Shown here one piece after another: positions 50,599 to 59,294 of a DNA stretch of 64,000 bases (its first letter is position 1; each line of letters opens with the position of its first letter). The DNA comes from Ruminococcus flavefaciens ATCC 19208 (GTDB lineage: Bacteria; Bacillota; Clostridia; Oscillospirales; Ruminococcaceae). The DNA lies in the NCBI RefSeq assembly GCF_000518765.1, contig NZ_KI912490.1, forward strand, positions 1 to 64,000. Reading direction: 5' to 3'. The notes under the pieces are model-generated. The model was not told where the DNA came from, did no database searches, and saw only the letters and a program-made list of their open reading frames with translations. A program made the position numbers and the translations under genes.

Positions 50599-52554
50599 TC
50601 AGCTCTGCATAAGCGCCTGAAATTCCTCTTCTGTGATTATAGGTACTCCGAGCTCCTTTGCAGTTTTGTTTTTTGATGAATTTGATGTCGAGTCGTTATT
50701 TATAAGGTAATCAGTCTTGGAAGATACCGAGCCTGCTGCCTTTCCCCCATTCTGCTCTATAAAGGCTTTCAGCTCGTTCCTGTTCTTCCAGATATGGACT
50801 GAACCCGTTATTACAAAGGTCTTGCCTGCTATGGCAGACTCGCCGTTAACGGCTTCTGCTTCTGTTATATCGAGCTCCGCAAGCAAATTATGGAACTCAT
50901 CAAGGTTTTTACTGTCTCTGAAAAAGCTTACGTAGTCGTTTGCGAGCACATCGCCTATGCCGTCAATGGCTGTAAGCTCGGCTGTTGACAGCTTTTCTAT
51001 CTCTTCGGCTGTTGTGTAAGTGCCGCAGATAAGTCTTGAAGCCTGTCTGCCTATATTTGGTATGCCCAGTGAATAAAGCACACGGCTCAGCTCTGTTTTT
51101 CTTGAAGCTTCCACTGCGTCTTTAAGCTTCTGATAGGACTTTTCACCGAAGCCCTCCAGCGTCACTATCTTTGCCTTATAGTCGTCAAGGTGGTAGAAGT
51201 CGCGGAACTCACGTACAAATCCCTCTGAGACAAGTGTCTCTATGGTAGCCGTTGACATTCCGACTATATTCATGGCATCACGCTGTACGAAATGCTCGAA
51301 TTTGCCTATATGCTTGGCTGCGCAGTCCTTATTGGGACAGACCAGAGTCTCAACGTCATCGTCCGAGGTACGGACTTCCGTTGCTGCTCCGCAGACAGGA
51401 CATACAGCAGGTATCTCAAGACTTCCCGAAGCTGTCTCGTTCTTCAGCACCTGCGGTATTATCATATTCGCCTTGAATATGGTAAGTGTATCGCCTATGC
51501 CGAGCCTCAGCTGCCTGACAATGCTCAGATTATGAACAGAAGCACGTGAGACCGTAGTTCCTTCAAGCTCCACAGGGTCGAATATTGCTACAGGATTCAG
51601 CAGACCCGTGCGGCTTGCTGACCATTCAACCTCGCGGAGAACTGTGTCCGCAGTCTCGTCACGCCACTTGAAGGCAATGCCGTTTCGCGGAGCATGAGAG
51701 GTCTCGCCGAGGCTCAGACCGTATGCTACATCGTCATACATGAGCACAAGTCCGTCAGATGGGAATTCGTTTTCGGTAATGGCTTTTTCAAAGTCAGCAA
51801 CTGCTTTCTCAATGCTGTCAGCATCGACCTCTACGCCGTAAACGCGCTGAAAACCAAGCTCCTCGAGGTAGCTGAGTCTCTGTGAGAATGAGTTCTCCTC
51901 ATAGCCATCGGCTGATACAAGATTGAACGCAAAGAAGTTGATATTTCTCTCCGCAGTCACACGGGAGTCAAGGTTGCGTACTGTTCCAACACAGAGGTTA
52001 CGGGGATTCTTGTACTTTGCTCCCTCGTCTATCTCGGAGTTTACTTTCTCAAAGTCCTTGTACTTCATAAGTGACTCGCCGCGGACTACCATACGTCCGC
52101 TGAAGGGTATACGTGCAGGTATGCCCTTGATGTGCCTTGCATTGGCGGTTATATCCTCGCCTATCTCGCCGTTGCCGCGTGTTACAGCCTGTACAAGCTC
52201 GCCGTTCTCATAGGTCAGTACAAGGGTGAGTCCGTCAAGCTTCCAGCTGAGAAAGCCCTTATGACTGCCCAGCCAGCTTTTAAGCTCGTCAACGCTCTTG
52301 GTCTTGTCAAGTGAGAGCATCTTCGAGGGGTGGCGTATCTTTTTCAGTGCTGATGATACCTCATAGCCTACCTGCTGTGTACGGCTTCCGCTGAGAACTA
52401 CTCCCGTCTTTTTTTCAAGTGCTTCAAGCTCGTCGTAAAGATCGTCGTACTGCTTGTCGGACATTATCTCCACGCCTGTATTGTAGTATGCGTCGGCAGC
52501 CTTCGCCAACAGCTCGTTAAGCTCTTTCATTCTGTTTATATCATTTACAGCCAT
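50599..52554 (-). CDS. ligA: NAD-dependent DNA ligase
   Basis: It seals nicks in replication and repair. The 651-residue protein has the adenylation domain with active-site Lys in SWKLDGLTL near 105, an OB fold, a four-Cys zinc site (CPVCGAATE..CPNKDC, near 400-425), helix-hairpin-helix repeats, and a C-terminal BRCT domain (about 575-651). Length and order are slightly short of typical LigA (about 670) but complete. GAGGAG precedes the ATG and a clear promoter lies upstream. Confidence 0.95.
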   Translation of the reverse strand: MAVNDINRMKELNELLAKAADAYYNTGVEIMSDKQYDDLYDELEALEKKTGVVLSGSRTQQVGYEVSSALKKIRHPSKMLSLDKTKSVDELKSWLGSHKGFLSWKLDGLTLVLTYENGELVQAVTRGNGEIGEDITANARHIKGIPARIPFSGRMVVRGESLMKYKDFEKVNSEIDEGAKYKNPRNLCVGTVRNLDSRVTAERNINFFAFNLVSADGYEENSFSQRLSYLEELGFQRVYGVEVDADSIEKAVADFEKAITENEFPSDGLVLMYDDVAYGLSLGETSHAPRNGIAFKWRDETADTVLREVEWSASRTGLLNPVAIFDPVELEGTTVSRASVHNLSIVRQLRLGIGDTLTIFKANMIIPQVLKNETASGSLEIPAVCPVCGAATEVRTSDDDVETLVCPNKDCAAKHIGKFEHFVQRDAMNIVGMSTATIETLVSEGFVREFRDFYHLDDYKAKIVTLEGFGEKSYQKLKDAVEASRKTELSRVLYSLGIPNIGRQASRLICGTYTTAEEIEKLSTAELTAIDGIGDVLANDYVSFFRDSKNLDEFHNLLAELDITEAEAVNGESAIAGKTFVITGSVHIWKNRNELKAFIEQNGGKAAGSVSSKTDYLINNDSTSNSSKNKTAKELGVPIITEEEFQALMQS

Positions 52555-52584
52555 AAGAATATCTCCTCATTATTAGTTGATATT

Positions 52585-52613
52585 ATTATACCACATTCCG
52601 TTTAATAAATCAA
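52585..52613 (-). promoter_or_regulatory. Promoter of ligA
   Basis: Reading leftward, -35 TTGATT (52608-52613) and -10 TATAAT (52585-52590) with a 17-base spacer, about 30 bases before the start codon. Confidence 0.75.
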
Positions 52614-52651
52614 TCAGATGATAAAAGTGGTCAGTTATCAGTGGTTAGTTT

Positions 52652-52837
52652 TTCGTGAGCAGCAACGAGTACCTCATGGCTGAGCCGGGCGGCGGCGAAA
52701 TGAAAGCCGTTCAGGTGCTTGTGGATAAGGCGGAGAAAATGGGGTTGAGCTATAGTAGTTTAACAAGAGCAAAAAATGAACTTGGGGCTAAAGCAATGAA
52801 GAAAGATAACTATTGGTTTTGGCAACTGAAAAAATGA
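52652..52837 (+). pseudogene. Fragment resembling the C terminus of a mobile-element replication protein
   Basis: An open frame of about 60 residues with sequence SSNEYLMAEPGGGEMKAVQ then SYSSLTRAKNELGAKA and YWFWQLKK. The pattern (a helix-turn-helix-like segment followed by a Trp-rich end) resembles the extreme C terminus of AAA-type helicase/primase proteins of integrative elements. There is no ribosome-binding site, and TCAGTTATCAGTGGTTAG-type repeats sit directly in front. I read it as a decayed remnant. Confidence 0.5.
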
Positions 52838-52908
52838 TGAATGCTTGCTTCCTTGCAATCTTGAATGGTTTAAATCGCTAAAGTACATTGCATAGAATAA
52901 ATGTCAAG

Positions 52909-52949
52909 GAAGCAACCAACCAAGCAACCAACCAAGCAACCAAGCAAGA
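52909..52949. repeat. Tetranucleotide microsatellite (CAAC/CAAG)
   Basis: About ten CAAC or CAAG units in a row. They create a short open frame of alternating Lys-Gln-Pro-Thr, which I do not regard as coding. Confidence 0.85.
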
Positions 52950-52966
52950 GTTTATGCGTGATTGAC

Positions 52967-53088
52967 GGGCGCAGGTCATGCGCCCCTACAGCGCAGAGCC
53001 TGCGCCCCCTTGCTCCGCGATATAGTCAACGCGAATTGCAGATAATATCCGCGAGGGGCAATAAACGAAAGGGAAATATCATCGCGTG
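52967..53088. repeat. Palindrome plus solitary copy of the 99-base unit
   Basis: GGGCGCA-GGTCA-TGCGCCC (52967-52985) with CCTACA runs directly into a copy of the 99-base unit (52991-53088) whose tandem version follows pta. This copy matches the diverged third unit best in its middle (CTTGCTCCGCGATATAGTCAA). Confidence 0.82.
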
Positions 53089-53118
53089 AGTGCGTTCTTG
53101 ATATTTGCAGCGTAAGGC

Positions 53119-53313
53119 GCGGACTGCCACATAAGCAGTGCCCCAAATCTGTGATTTGGCTGGCAATGCTATATGCAGAGCTGGCAGCCCCTACAAATCT
53201 ACTCACTACTCACTAATCACTACTCACTACTCACTTGCGGACTGTCAAATAAGCAGTGCCCCAAATCTGTGATTTGGCTGGCAATGCTATATGCAGAGCT
53301 GGCAGCCCCTACA
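53119..53313. repeat. 77-base nested-hairpin repeat, copies 2 and 3
   Basis: Copies at 53119-53195 and 53237-53313, nearly identical to the copy at 31129-31205. They are separated by (A/C)TCACTA-type heptamers (53200-53235). The third copy is followed by GGCTAACGGCTAAGGGCTAAGGG, running up to the oxidoreductase stop codon. No gene is seen in 52838-53315. Confidence 0.88.
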
Positions 53314-53315
53314 GG

Positions 53316-54290
53316 CTAACGGCTAAGGGCTAAGGGCTGCTTTCTAAGCCTGTCCATTAATTCCATAACGGCAATAGTGTCGCTGTGAGGTATGAGGGGA
53401 CTTTCAATCAGTCCCTTTTCGAGACAGCTGTGTACTTCCTCCACTTCGTACTCATAGCCGTTTATCGCATCGTGGTGTACGAACCTTTCTATCTCTTTTC
53501 CGTCCTTGCTGTAAAGCGTTCCCTCGCAGGTGCAGTGGAACCAGTTCCCGAGAATAATATAGCCCTTGCTTCCCGATATTACTGCATTGTTGCTGAGCTG
53601 TACCTCAAAGCCGTTATCAGCAGAAACAAATGCACCGTTTTTATAGCGGAGTCTTATGGAGTTGCTTATATCCACTCCGTAACGCATATGGGCATCGTAT
53701 ACTATCTCATCGGGCATACCAAGCAGGTCATGTGCAAGGGTAAGGGGGTATACTCCTAAATCAAGCAGACAGCCGCCTCCGCAGTCCTCGCGGAAAAGCC
53801 TGTCATTGGCATCATACGGGATATAGTTGCTGAAATCAGCCTTTATGTACTCGATATCGCCTATCTTACCCGAAGCTATCCATTCCTTCATCTTCCTGTA
53901 CACAGGTCTGCACTTCATCCACATGGCTTCCATGAAGAAAAGACCCTTTTTCTCAGCAAAAGCAAGAAGCTTCTTTGTTTCCTCTGCGTGTACGGTAAGG
54001 GACTTCTCACAAAGCACATTCTTGCCGTTCTCAAGGCATAGGACTGCATCGTCAAAGTGCGATGACATGGGCGTAGCTATATATACTATCTCTGCATCGC
54101 TGTTTTCGGCAAAGTCCTTATAGCTGCCGTAGCTCTTCTCAAAACCGAACTCATTTGCAAATGCTTCTGCCTTTTCAGCCGTTCTCGAAGCGACTCCGCA
54201 GAGCTGCGCATTTTCGTCATGTTTAAGTGCTGTAGCGAATGTGTGGGCTATCTTACCTGTACCGATAATGCCCCATTTATACTTTTTCAT
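53316..54290 (-). CDS. Gfo/Idh/MocA-family oxidoreductase
   Basis: A 324-residue NAD(P)-dependent sugar or cyclitol dehydrogenase-like protein. The Rossmann domain has WGIIGTGKIAHTFATAL, and the CEKSLTVHAEETKKL segment contains the conserved EK(P/S) motif. The second domain has the GGGCLLDLGVYPLTLAHDLLG block. It resembles dihydrodiol dehydrogenase-type members; the substrate is unknown. The start at 54290 has GAGGAGG upstream. It follows the trmH-type gene by 68 bases in the same direction. Confidence 0.9.
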   Translation of the reverse strand: MKKYKWGIIGTGKIAHTFATALKHDENAQLCGVASRTAEKAEAFANEFGFEKSYGSYKDFAENSDAEIVYIATPMSSHFDDAVLCLENGKNVLCEKSLTVHAEETKKLLAFAEKKGLFFMEAMWMKCRPVYRKMKEWIASGKIGDIEYIKADFSNYIPYDANDRLFREDCGGGCLLDLGVYPLTLAHDLLGMPDEIVYDAHMRYGVDISNSIRLRYKNGAFVSADNGFEVQLSNNAVISGSKGYIILGNWFHCTCEGTLYSKDGKEIERFVHHDAINGYEYEVEEVHSCLEKGLIESPLIPHSDTIAVMELMDRLRKQPLALSR

Positions 54291-54358
54291 ATTGACCTCC
54301 TCGGCTATTTGGATCATATTGTTTGTTCTGCCGTTTACGATGTCATATCAAAGCTGTC

Positions 54359-55168
54359 TCATCTTCCAAGCTGCCAGAAAGCAACTGCGCTTGCTGCCGC
54401 TACATTAAGTGAGTCTACCTCATGTGACATGGGTATCTTCACCGTATAGTCGCAGTCTGCCACGGTCTTGTCCGCAAGTCCCTCGCCCTCAGTTCCGAGG
54501 ACTATTGCAAGCTTTTTCTCAGCCGCAAGCTGGGGAGCATCAATACTCACCGAGTCATCGCTGAGTGCCATTGCAGCCGTTTTAAAGCCAAGCTCACGGA
54601 GCTGCTGTGGATAATCCCTGTCGCTGTCAAGGTAAGTCCACGGTATCTGAAAGACCGTTCCCATGCTTACCCTTGATGAACGCCTGTACAGTGGGTCTGA
54701 GCAGGCAGGAGTAAGCAGCACAGCGTCCATATTAAGAGCTGCTGCGGAGCGGAAAATAGCTCCCACATTTGTAGGATTTACAACGTTCTCCAGCACAGCT
54801 ACTCTCCTTGCATTTCCGCATATATGGCTGACTGTGGGAAGCTCTCTGCGTCTGAAAGCACAAAGCGCACCGCGTATAAGCTTAAAGCCCGTAAGCTCGG
54901 TTATCTCGTCAAACTCTCCCGTATAAACAGGTACATCGCCGCATCGTGCAAGTATATCCTTCATCTGTCCGCCAATATCTCTGTGCTCCATGAGCATGGC
55001 ATAGGGCTCATATCCGCCGTTAAGCGCACGTTCTATGACCTTGGGACTTTCCGCAACGAAGAGTCCGCCATCAGGCTCGAAATAGTGCAGGAGCTGAGGC
55101 TCGGAAAGTGCCGTGAATATCTCCGTTTCGCCCTTGTTTTCGGGAGTTATATCAATTATATCTGCCAT
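54359..55168 (-). CDS. TrmH/SpoU-family RNA 2'-O-methyltransferase
   Basis: A 269-residue protein. An N-terminal substrate-binding-like domain (1-105) precedes the SPOUT knot with motif 1 ENVVNPTNVGAIFRSAAAL (near 130), motif 2 VLGTEGEGLAD (near 214) and motif 3 IPMSHEVDSLNVAAASAV (near 237). The target RNA is not predictable. I take the ATG at 55168 (GGTGA upstream); a GTG four codons earlier is possible. Confidence 0.9.
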   Translation of the reverse strand: MADIIDITPENKGETEIFTALSEPQLLHYFEPDGGLFVAESPKVIERALNGGYEPYAMLMEHRDIGGQMKDILARCGDVPVYTGEFDEITELTGFKLIRGALCAFRRRELPTVSHICGNARRVAVLENVVNPTNVGAIFRSAAALNMDAVLLTPACSDPLYRRSSRVSMGTVFQIPWTYLDSDRDYPQQLRELGFKTAAMALSDDSVSIDAPQLAAEKKLAIVLGTEGEGLADKTVADCDYTVKIPMSHEVDSLNVAAASAVAFWQLGR

Positions 55169-55180
55169 AATATCATTCAC

Positions 55181-55236
55181 CGTTTTTTATAAAAAGAGAG
55201 CCGAAGACATTCTCTGTCGTGCCTGCGGCTCTCTCT
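55181..55236 (-). terminator. Terminator of the fhs-upp operon
   Basis: Stem AGAGAGCCG/CGGCTCTCT around a 22-base loop, then TTTTTATAAAAAA on the minus strand. It lies between upp and the trmH-type gene. Confidence 0.88.
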
Positions 55237-55242
55237 AAAAAC

Positions 55243-55872
55243 TTATTTTGTACCGAAGATACGGTCTCCTGCGTCACCAACGCCGGGAACTATGTACTTA
55301 TCCTCGTTGAGTCTCTCGTCCATTACACCTGCGTATATCTCAACATCAGGGTGAGCAGTCTGTACTGCCTTTACTCCCTCAGGCGAGCAGATGATACACA
55401 TGAACTTGATATGCTTTACGCCCAGATTTTTCAGCTCTGTAATAGCTGCAACTGCTGAATTTCCTGTAGCCAGCATCGGGTCAACGATGATAGCATCACG
55501 CTCCTCGATATCGTCAGGAAGCTTTGAGTAATACTTTACAGGCACCTTTGTATCAGGGTCGCGGAAAAGTCCTATATGACCTATCTTAGCAGCAGGAACA
55601 AGTGTTGTAACACCGTCTACCATACCAAGTCCTGCACGGAGTATCGGAATGAAAGCAAGCTTTCTTCCCGAGATTATCTTAGTCTTTGCAACAGCAAGAG
55701 GAGTTTCAAGCTCTATTTCCTTCAGCGGAAGGTCTCTTGTTGCCTCATAGCATATGAACATTGCAATCTCGGATACCAGTTCACGAAATTCCTTTGTACC
55801 TGTGTTCTTATCTCTCAGAAGAGATATCTTATGCTGTACCAGCGGGTGGTCTATGATGTGTAATTCTGCCAT
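55243..55872 (-). CDS. upp: Uracil phosphoribosyltransferase
   Basis: It salvages uracil to UMP using PRPP. The 209-residue protein has the PRPP-binding loop [15 protein letters not shown] near 131 and the C-terminal uracil-binding [14 protein letters not shown]. Length is normal. It is the last gene of the operon fhs-tsaE-tsaB-rpiB-upp, 15 bases after rpiB. Confidence 0.96.
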   Translation of the reverse strand: MAELHIIDHPLVQHKISLLRDKNTGTKEFRELVSEIAMFICYEATRDLPLKEIELETPLAVAKTKIISGRKLAFIPILRAGLGMVDGVTTLVPAAKIGHIGLFRDPDTKVPVKYYSKLPDDIEERDAIIVDPMLATGNSAVAAITELKNLGVKHIKFMCIICSPEGVKAVQTAHPDVEIYAGVMDERLNEDKYIVPGVGDAGDRIFGTK

Positions 55873-55887
55873 ATTTAACAGCCCCTT

Positions 55888-56325
55888 TCAGTTTTTCTTT
55901 TCTATCTCGGTTATAAGGTCGATACGTCTCTGATGACGGCCGCCCTCAAATCCCGTAGTAAGGAATATTTCAGCAAGCTCGCAGGCAAGTCCCTGTCCGA
56001 GAGTTCTTGCACCCATGCACATAACATTTGTATTGTTATGCAGGCGTGTGAAGCGTGTTGAGAATGAATCAGCGCACAGTGCAGCTCTGATGCCGTTTAT
56101 CTTGTTTGCGGCAATAGACATACCGATACCTGTTCCGCAGATAAGTATGCCCTTTTCACAGTTTCCTGCAAGTACTTCGTTGCATACCTTTTCTGCCATT
56201 ACAGGGTAATCGCATGGTTCTCCGTCAGTACCCATGTCCTTGAATTCAAAGCCCTTTTCTGAAAGAGCTTCGATAACTGCCTTTTTCATTTCCACACCAG
56301 CGTGGTCACAGCCGATAGCTATCAT
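55888..56325 (-). CDS. rpiB: Ribose-5-phosphate isomerase B
   Basis: It interconverts ribose 5-phosphate and ribulose 5-phosphate. The 145-residue protein has IAIGCDHAGVEMK, the catalytic-Cys segment ICGTGIGMSIAANK near 66 and RLHNNTNVMCMGAR. I choose the ATG at 56325 with GGAG upstream; in-frame ATGs at 56334 and 56340 are possible. Its product feeds PRPP, used by the next gene upp. Confidence 0.94.
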   Translation of the reverse strand: MIAIGCDHAGVEMKKAVIEALSEKGFEFKDMGTDGEPCDYPVMAEKVCNEVLAGNCEKGILICGTGIGMSIAANKINGIRAALCADSFSTRFTRLHNNTNVMCMGARTLGQGLACELAEIFLTTGFEGGRHQRRIDLITEIEKKN

Positions 56326-56345
56326 CTTAAACATCTCCATTGTTA

Positions 56346-57032
56346 TTATTTATTTTTTGCTTCCAGATCCTTTTCAGCCTTTACCTTCTGCAAATAGGAT
56401 ACCTCAAGGTATTCGGGCTCTGCAAGCTTTCTTGAAACTCCTGCGAGACATACTCCCACAGCACTCTGTAACCTGCCCTGAGGCGGTGCTATGATGAATG
56501 CAGGAGAATTATATGTATTATAGAATTCAGCAGCTCCGTCACCGCAGAGCAGTGCTTCCTTGACATTGAATGCAAGATACTCCGCAAGCTCGTCACGGGA
56601 TATTATCTGCTCCTCAGTGACCTGCTCAACGCAGTAGCCGTCACTCTTGTAGGTACAGGTGTAGACAAGCTCGCCTCTTGCTTTCATAATGGCACATATA
56701 TGCCCCTTGTAGGCAAGATTATTGCAGGCAAGTCCCAGAAGAGTAGATACGCCGCAGCATTTTACTCTAAGGCCGAAGCTGAGCGCTTTTACGGCTGCAA
56801 CGCCGATACGTAGCCCCGTATAGGAACCGGGCCCGTTTGCAGCAGCTATGCCGTCAAGGTCGGAAAGCTCCTTTCCTGCCTGTGCAAGAACGTCCCTGAC
56901 CATAGGCATTATGACCTGCGAATGTGTCTTTTGGGTATATACCGTGCTCTGAGCAAGGAAAAGCTCAGTCTCAGAATCGAAAAGTGCGGCGGAAGCTGTC
57001 TTTCCCGATGTATCAATCCCAAGCAGCAGCAA
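56346..57032 (-). CDS. tsaB: tRNA threonylcarbamoyladenosine biosynthesis protein TsaB
   Basis: A partner of TsaD and TsaE in making the t6A base of tRNAs. The ASKHA-fold protein of about 228 residues has LGIDTSGKTASAAL at the N terminus and AAANGPGSYTGLRIGVAAVKAL near 68. The start is uncertain: I favour a TTG at 57032 after GGTGGAAGAT, overlapping tsaE by 20 bases; TTG at 57050 or GTG at 57041 are alternatives. Confidence 0.9.
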   Translation of the reverse strand: MLLLGIDTSGKTASAALFDSETELFLAQSTVYTQKTHSQVIMPMVRDVLAQAGKELSDLDGIAAANGPGSYTGLRIGVAAVKALSFGLRVKCCGVSTLLGLACNNLAYKGHICAIMKARGELVYTCTYKSDGYCVEQVTEEQIISRDELAEYLAFNVKEALLCGDGAAEFYNTYNSPAFIIAPPQGRLQSAVGVCLAGVSRKLAEPEYLEVSYLQKVKAEKDLEAKNK

Positions 57033-57453
57033 ATCTTCCACCGTCCTCAATTATAATTTCTCTGTCGTTTTCGCCAATGCTGTTTATTGTAACGTAAATA
57101 GTATCCTTAGGGAGAAAATCAGCGATATTCTCCGACCATTCAACTGCCGCAACGTTTTCCTCGAAAGGATAATCGTAAAATCCCGTAGACTCAAGGTCGT
57201 CCTCGGTATTTATGCGGTACATATCGAAGTGATAAAGCGTGATATTCTCGCCGCGGTACTCATTTACAAGGGCAAAGGTAGGCGAAGTCACGCTGTCGCC
57301 CAGTCCCATGCCAATGGCAAGACCTCGGGTAAAGGTAGTTTTTCCTGCGCCGAGTCCGCCCTTATATGCTATCATATCTCCTGCTTTAAGGAGACCGCCC
57401 AGCTTCTGCGCGGCTTCAATGGTCTCCGCAGGTGAATGAGTTATTATCTTCAT
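57013..57453 (-). CDS. tsaE: tRNA threonylcarbamoyladenosine biosynthesis ATPase TsaE
   Basis: A small P-loop ATPase of 146 residues that drives the TsaB-TsaD complex. Walker A is GGLGAGKTTFTRGLA near 33, followed by TSPTFALVNEY and YHFDMYRI, then VAAVEWSENI (Walker B-like). It starts one base after the fhs stop and overlaps tsaB. tsaD is not in the window. Confidence 0.95.
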   Translation of the reverse strand: MKIITHSPAETIEAAQKLGGLLKAGDMIAYKGGLGAGKTTFTRGLAIGMGLGDSVTSPTFALVNEYRGENITLYHFDMYRINTEDDLESTGFYDYPFEENVAAVEWSENIADFLPKDTIYVTINSIGENDREIIIEDGGRFAAAWD

Positions 57454-57454
57454 A

Positions 57455-59128
57455 TCAGAAAAGTCCTGTGATACAGCCGTTGTTGTCGCAGTCGATATTC
57501 AGTGCAGCAGGAGCCTTTGGAAGTCCCGGCATTGTAAGGATATCACCTGTGTAAATCACAACAAATCCCGCACCTGATGAAAGGCGTGCATCGCGGACTG
57601 TTATCTTGAAGTTCTTAGGCTTTCCGAGAAGATTTGGATTATCGGAAAGTGAATACTGTGTCTTTGCAACACATATAGGAAGATCCCAGAAGCCGATGCT
57701 CTCGATCTCCTTGATAGCCTTTTCAGCCTGAGGAGTGAATACTACTCCCTCAGCGCGGTATATCTCCTTAGCTATCTTCTCTACCTTATCTTTAATAGTA
57801 GCGTGAGTATCGTAAATAGGCTTAAATTCGTTATCGCTTACAAGGTCGATAGTCTCGCATACCTTCTGAGCAAGATCCTTTCCGCCTTCGCCGCCCTTTG
57901 CGAATACCTCGCACATTGAAACTTCAACGCCCATATCAGCGCAGAAGCTCTGTACGAATTTAACTTCTTCGTCTGTATCTGTAGCAAATCTGTTTATAGC
58001 AACAACTACAGGCACATGGTATTTATGCATATTTTCGATGTGAGTTCTCAGGTTCTCGATACCCTTTTCAAGTGCCCACATATTTTCCTTTGCAAGATCC
58101 TGCTTCTGAACTCCGCCGTTGTACTTCAGAGCCTTTATTGTAGCAACGATAACCACGCATGAAGGAGCAAGTCCGCCTATACGGCACTTGATATCCAGGA
58201 ACTTCTCAGCTCCGAGATCTGAACCGAAGCCTGCCTCTGTTACAACATAGTCGCCAAGCTTCAGCGCAAGCTTTGTAGCTCTCAGTGAGTTGCAGCCGTG
58301 AGCGATATTAGCGAAAGGACCGCCGTGGATAAATGCAGGTGTATTTTCAAGAGTCTGTACAAGGTTTGGCTTGAGAGCGTCCTTGAGAAGAGCAGTCATA
58401 GCACCTGTGCAGCCCAAATCCTTCGCGTAAACAGGCTCACCGCTGAGATTATATGCAACAAGGATATTTCCAAGTCTTTCCTTTAAGTCAGCGATATCGG
58501 AAGCAAGGCAGAGTATAGCCATTACCTCAGATGCAACTGTTATGTTGAAGCCGTCCTCACGGGGGATACCGTTAGCCTTGCCGCCAAGTCCGATGAGTAT
58601 ATTTCTCAGCGCACGGTCGTTCATATCCATACAGCGCTTGAACATTATCCTGCGCTGGTCTATCTGTAATACATTTCCCTGCTGGAGATGATTGTCGATC
58701 ATTGCGCAGAGAAGATTATTTGCTGCTGTTATAGCATGCATATCACCTGTAAAATGTAGGTTTATGTCCTCCATAGGAACTACCTGTGCATAGCCGCCGC
58801 CTGCTGCGCCGCCCTTCATACCGAAAACAGGGCCGAGAGAAGGCTCTCTCAGTGCAAGCACTGATTTTTTTCCTATCCTGCGCATTGCGTCAGCAAGTCC
58901 TGTACTTATTGTCGTTTTTCCCTCACCTGCGGGAGTTGGATTTATAGCTGTAACAAGTATGAGCTTTCCGTCCTCTTCATCAGCAAGCTTGGAATAAAGA
59001 GACTCTGATAGCTTAGCTTTGTAATGTCCGTAGGGCTCGATGTCCTCTTCAGCAATGCCGAGTTCAGCTGCGATCTCTGTGATACGCTTCATATCAGCAC
59101 TCTGAGCGATTTCGATATCAGATAACAT
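57455..59128 (-). CDS. fhs: Formate--tetrahydrofolate ligase
   Basis: It makes 10-formyl-tetrahydrofolate from formate and ATP for purine and one-carbon metabolism. The 557-residue protein has [19 protein letters not shown] near 58, a [15 protein letters not shown] block near 100 and [16 protein letters not shown] near the C terminus. The chosen ATG at 59128 has CGGAGG nine bases upstream. It heads the operon, with its own promoter. Confidence 0.96.
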   Translation of the reverse strand: MLSDIEIAQSADMKRITEIAAELGIAEEDIEPYGHYKAKLSESLYSKLADEEDGKLILVTAINPTPAGEGKTTISTGLADAMRRIGKKSVLALREPSLGPVFGMKGGAAGGGYAQVVPMEDINLHFTGDMHAITAANNLLCAMIDNHLQQGNVLQIDQRRIMFKRCMDMNDRALRNILIGLGGKANGIPREDGFNITVASEVMAILCLASDIADLKERLGNILVAYNLSGEPVYAKDLGCTGAMTALLKDALKPNLVQTLENTPAFIHGGPFANIAHGCNSLRATKLALKLGDYVVTEAGFGSDLGAEKFLDIKCRIGGLAPSCVVIVATIKALKYNGGVQKQDLAKENMWALEKGIENLRTHIENMHKYHVPVVVAINRFATDTDEEVKFVQSFCADMGVEVSMCEVFAKGGEGGKDLAQKVCETIDLVSDNEFKPIYDTHATIKDKVEKIAKEIYRAEGVVFTPQAEKAIKEIESIGFWDLPICVAKTQYSLSDNPNLLGKPKNFKITVRDARLSSGAGFVVIYTGDILTMPGLPKAPAALNIDCDNNGCITGLF

Positions 59129-59164
59129 TATAGTGTTCCTCCGTGTCATTGTATTAATAGTTTT

Positions 59165-59193
59165 ATTATACCACGTTTTTTCATCAATTGCAA
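59165..59193 (-). promoter_or_regulatory. Promoter of the fhs operon
   Basis: Reading leftward, -35 TTGCAA (59188-59193) and -10 TATAAT (59165-59170), 17 bases apart. Confidence 0.68.
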
Positions 59194-59214
59194 GGTCTGA
59201 GCAAATATTATCAG

Positions 59215-59253
59215 CAAAAACAAAGAGGACTGAACCTTGCGGAACAGCCCTCT
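59215..59253 (-). terminator. Terminator of the xylA-sugar transporter operon
   Basis: Arms AGAGGGCTG and CAGTCCTCT (one G-T pair) followed on the minus strand by TTGTTTTT. Confidence 0.8.
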
Positions 59254-59294
59254 AAGATTTAAGAAAGAAAAATGTGATAACTTTAAGAATACTA

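Noticed and set aside
52901..53089. Short open frame with Lys-Gln-Pro repeats
   Set aside because: It is produced by the CAAC/CAAG microsatellite and runs on into dispersed repeats.
43801..53315. Insertion sequence as source of the repeat clusters
   Set aside because: No transposase-like frame, terminal inverted repeat pair or target duplication was found around the clusters.
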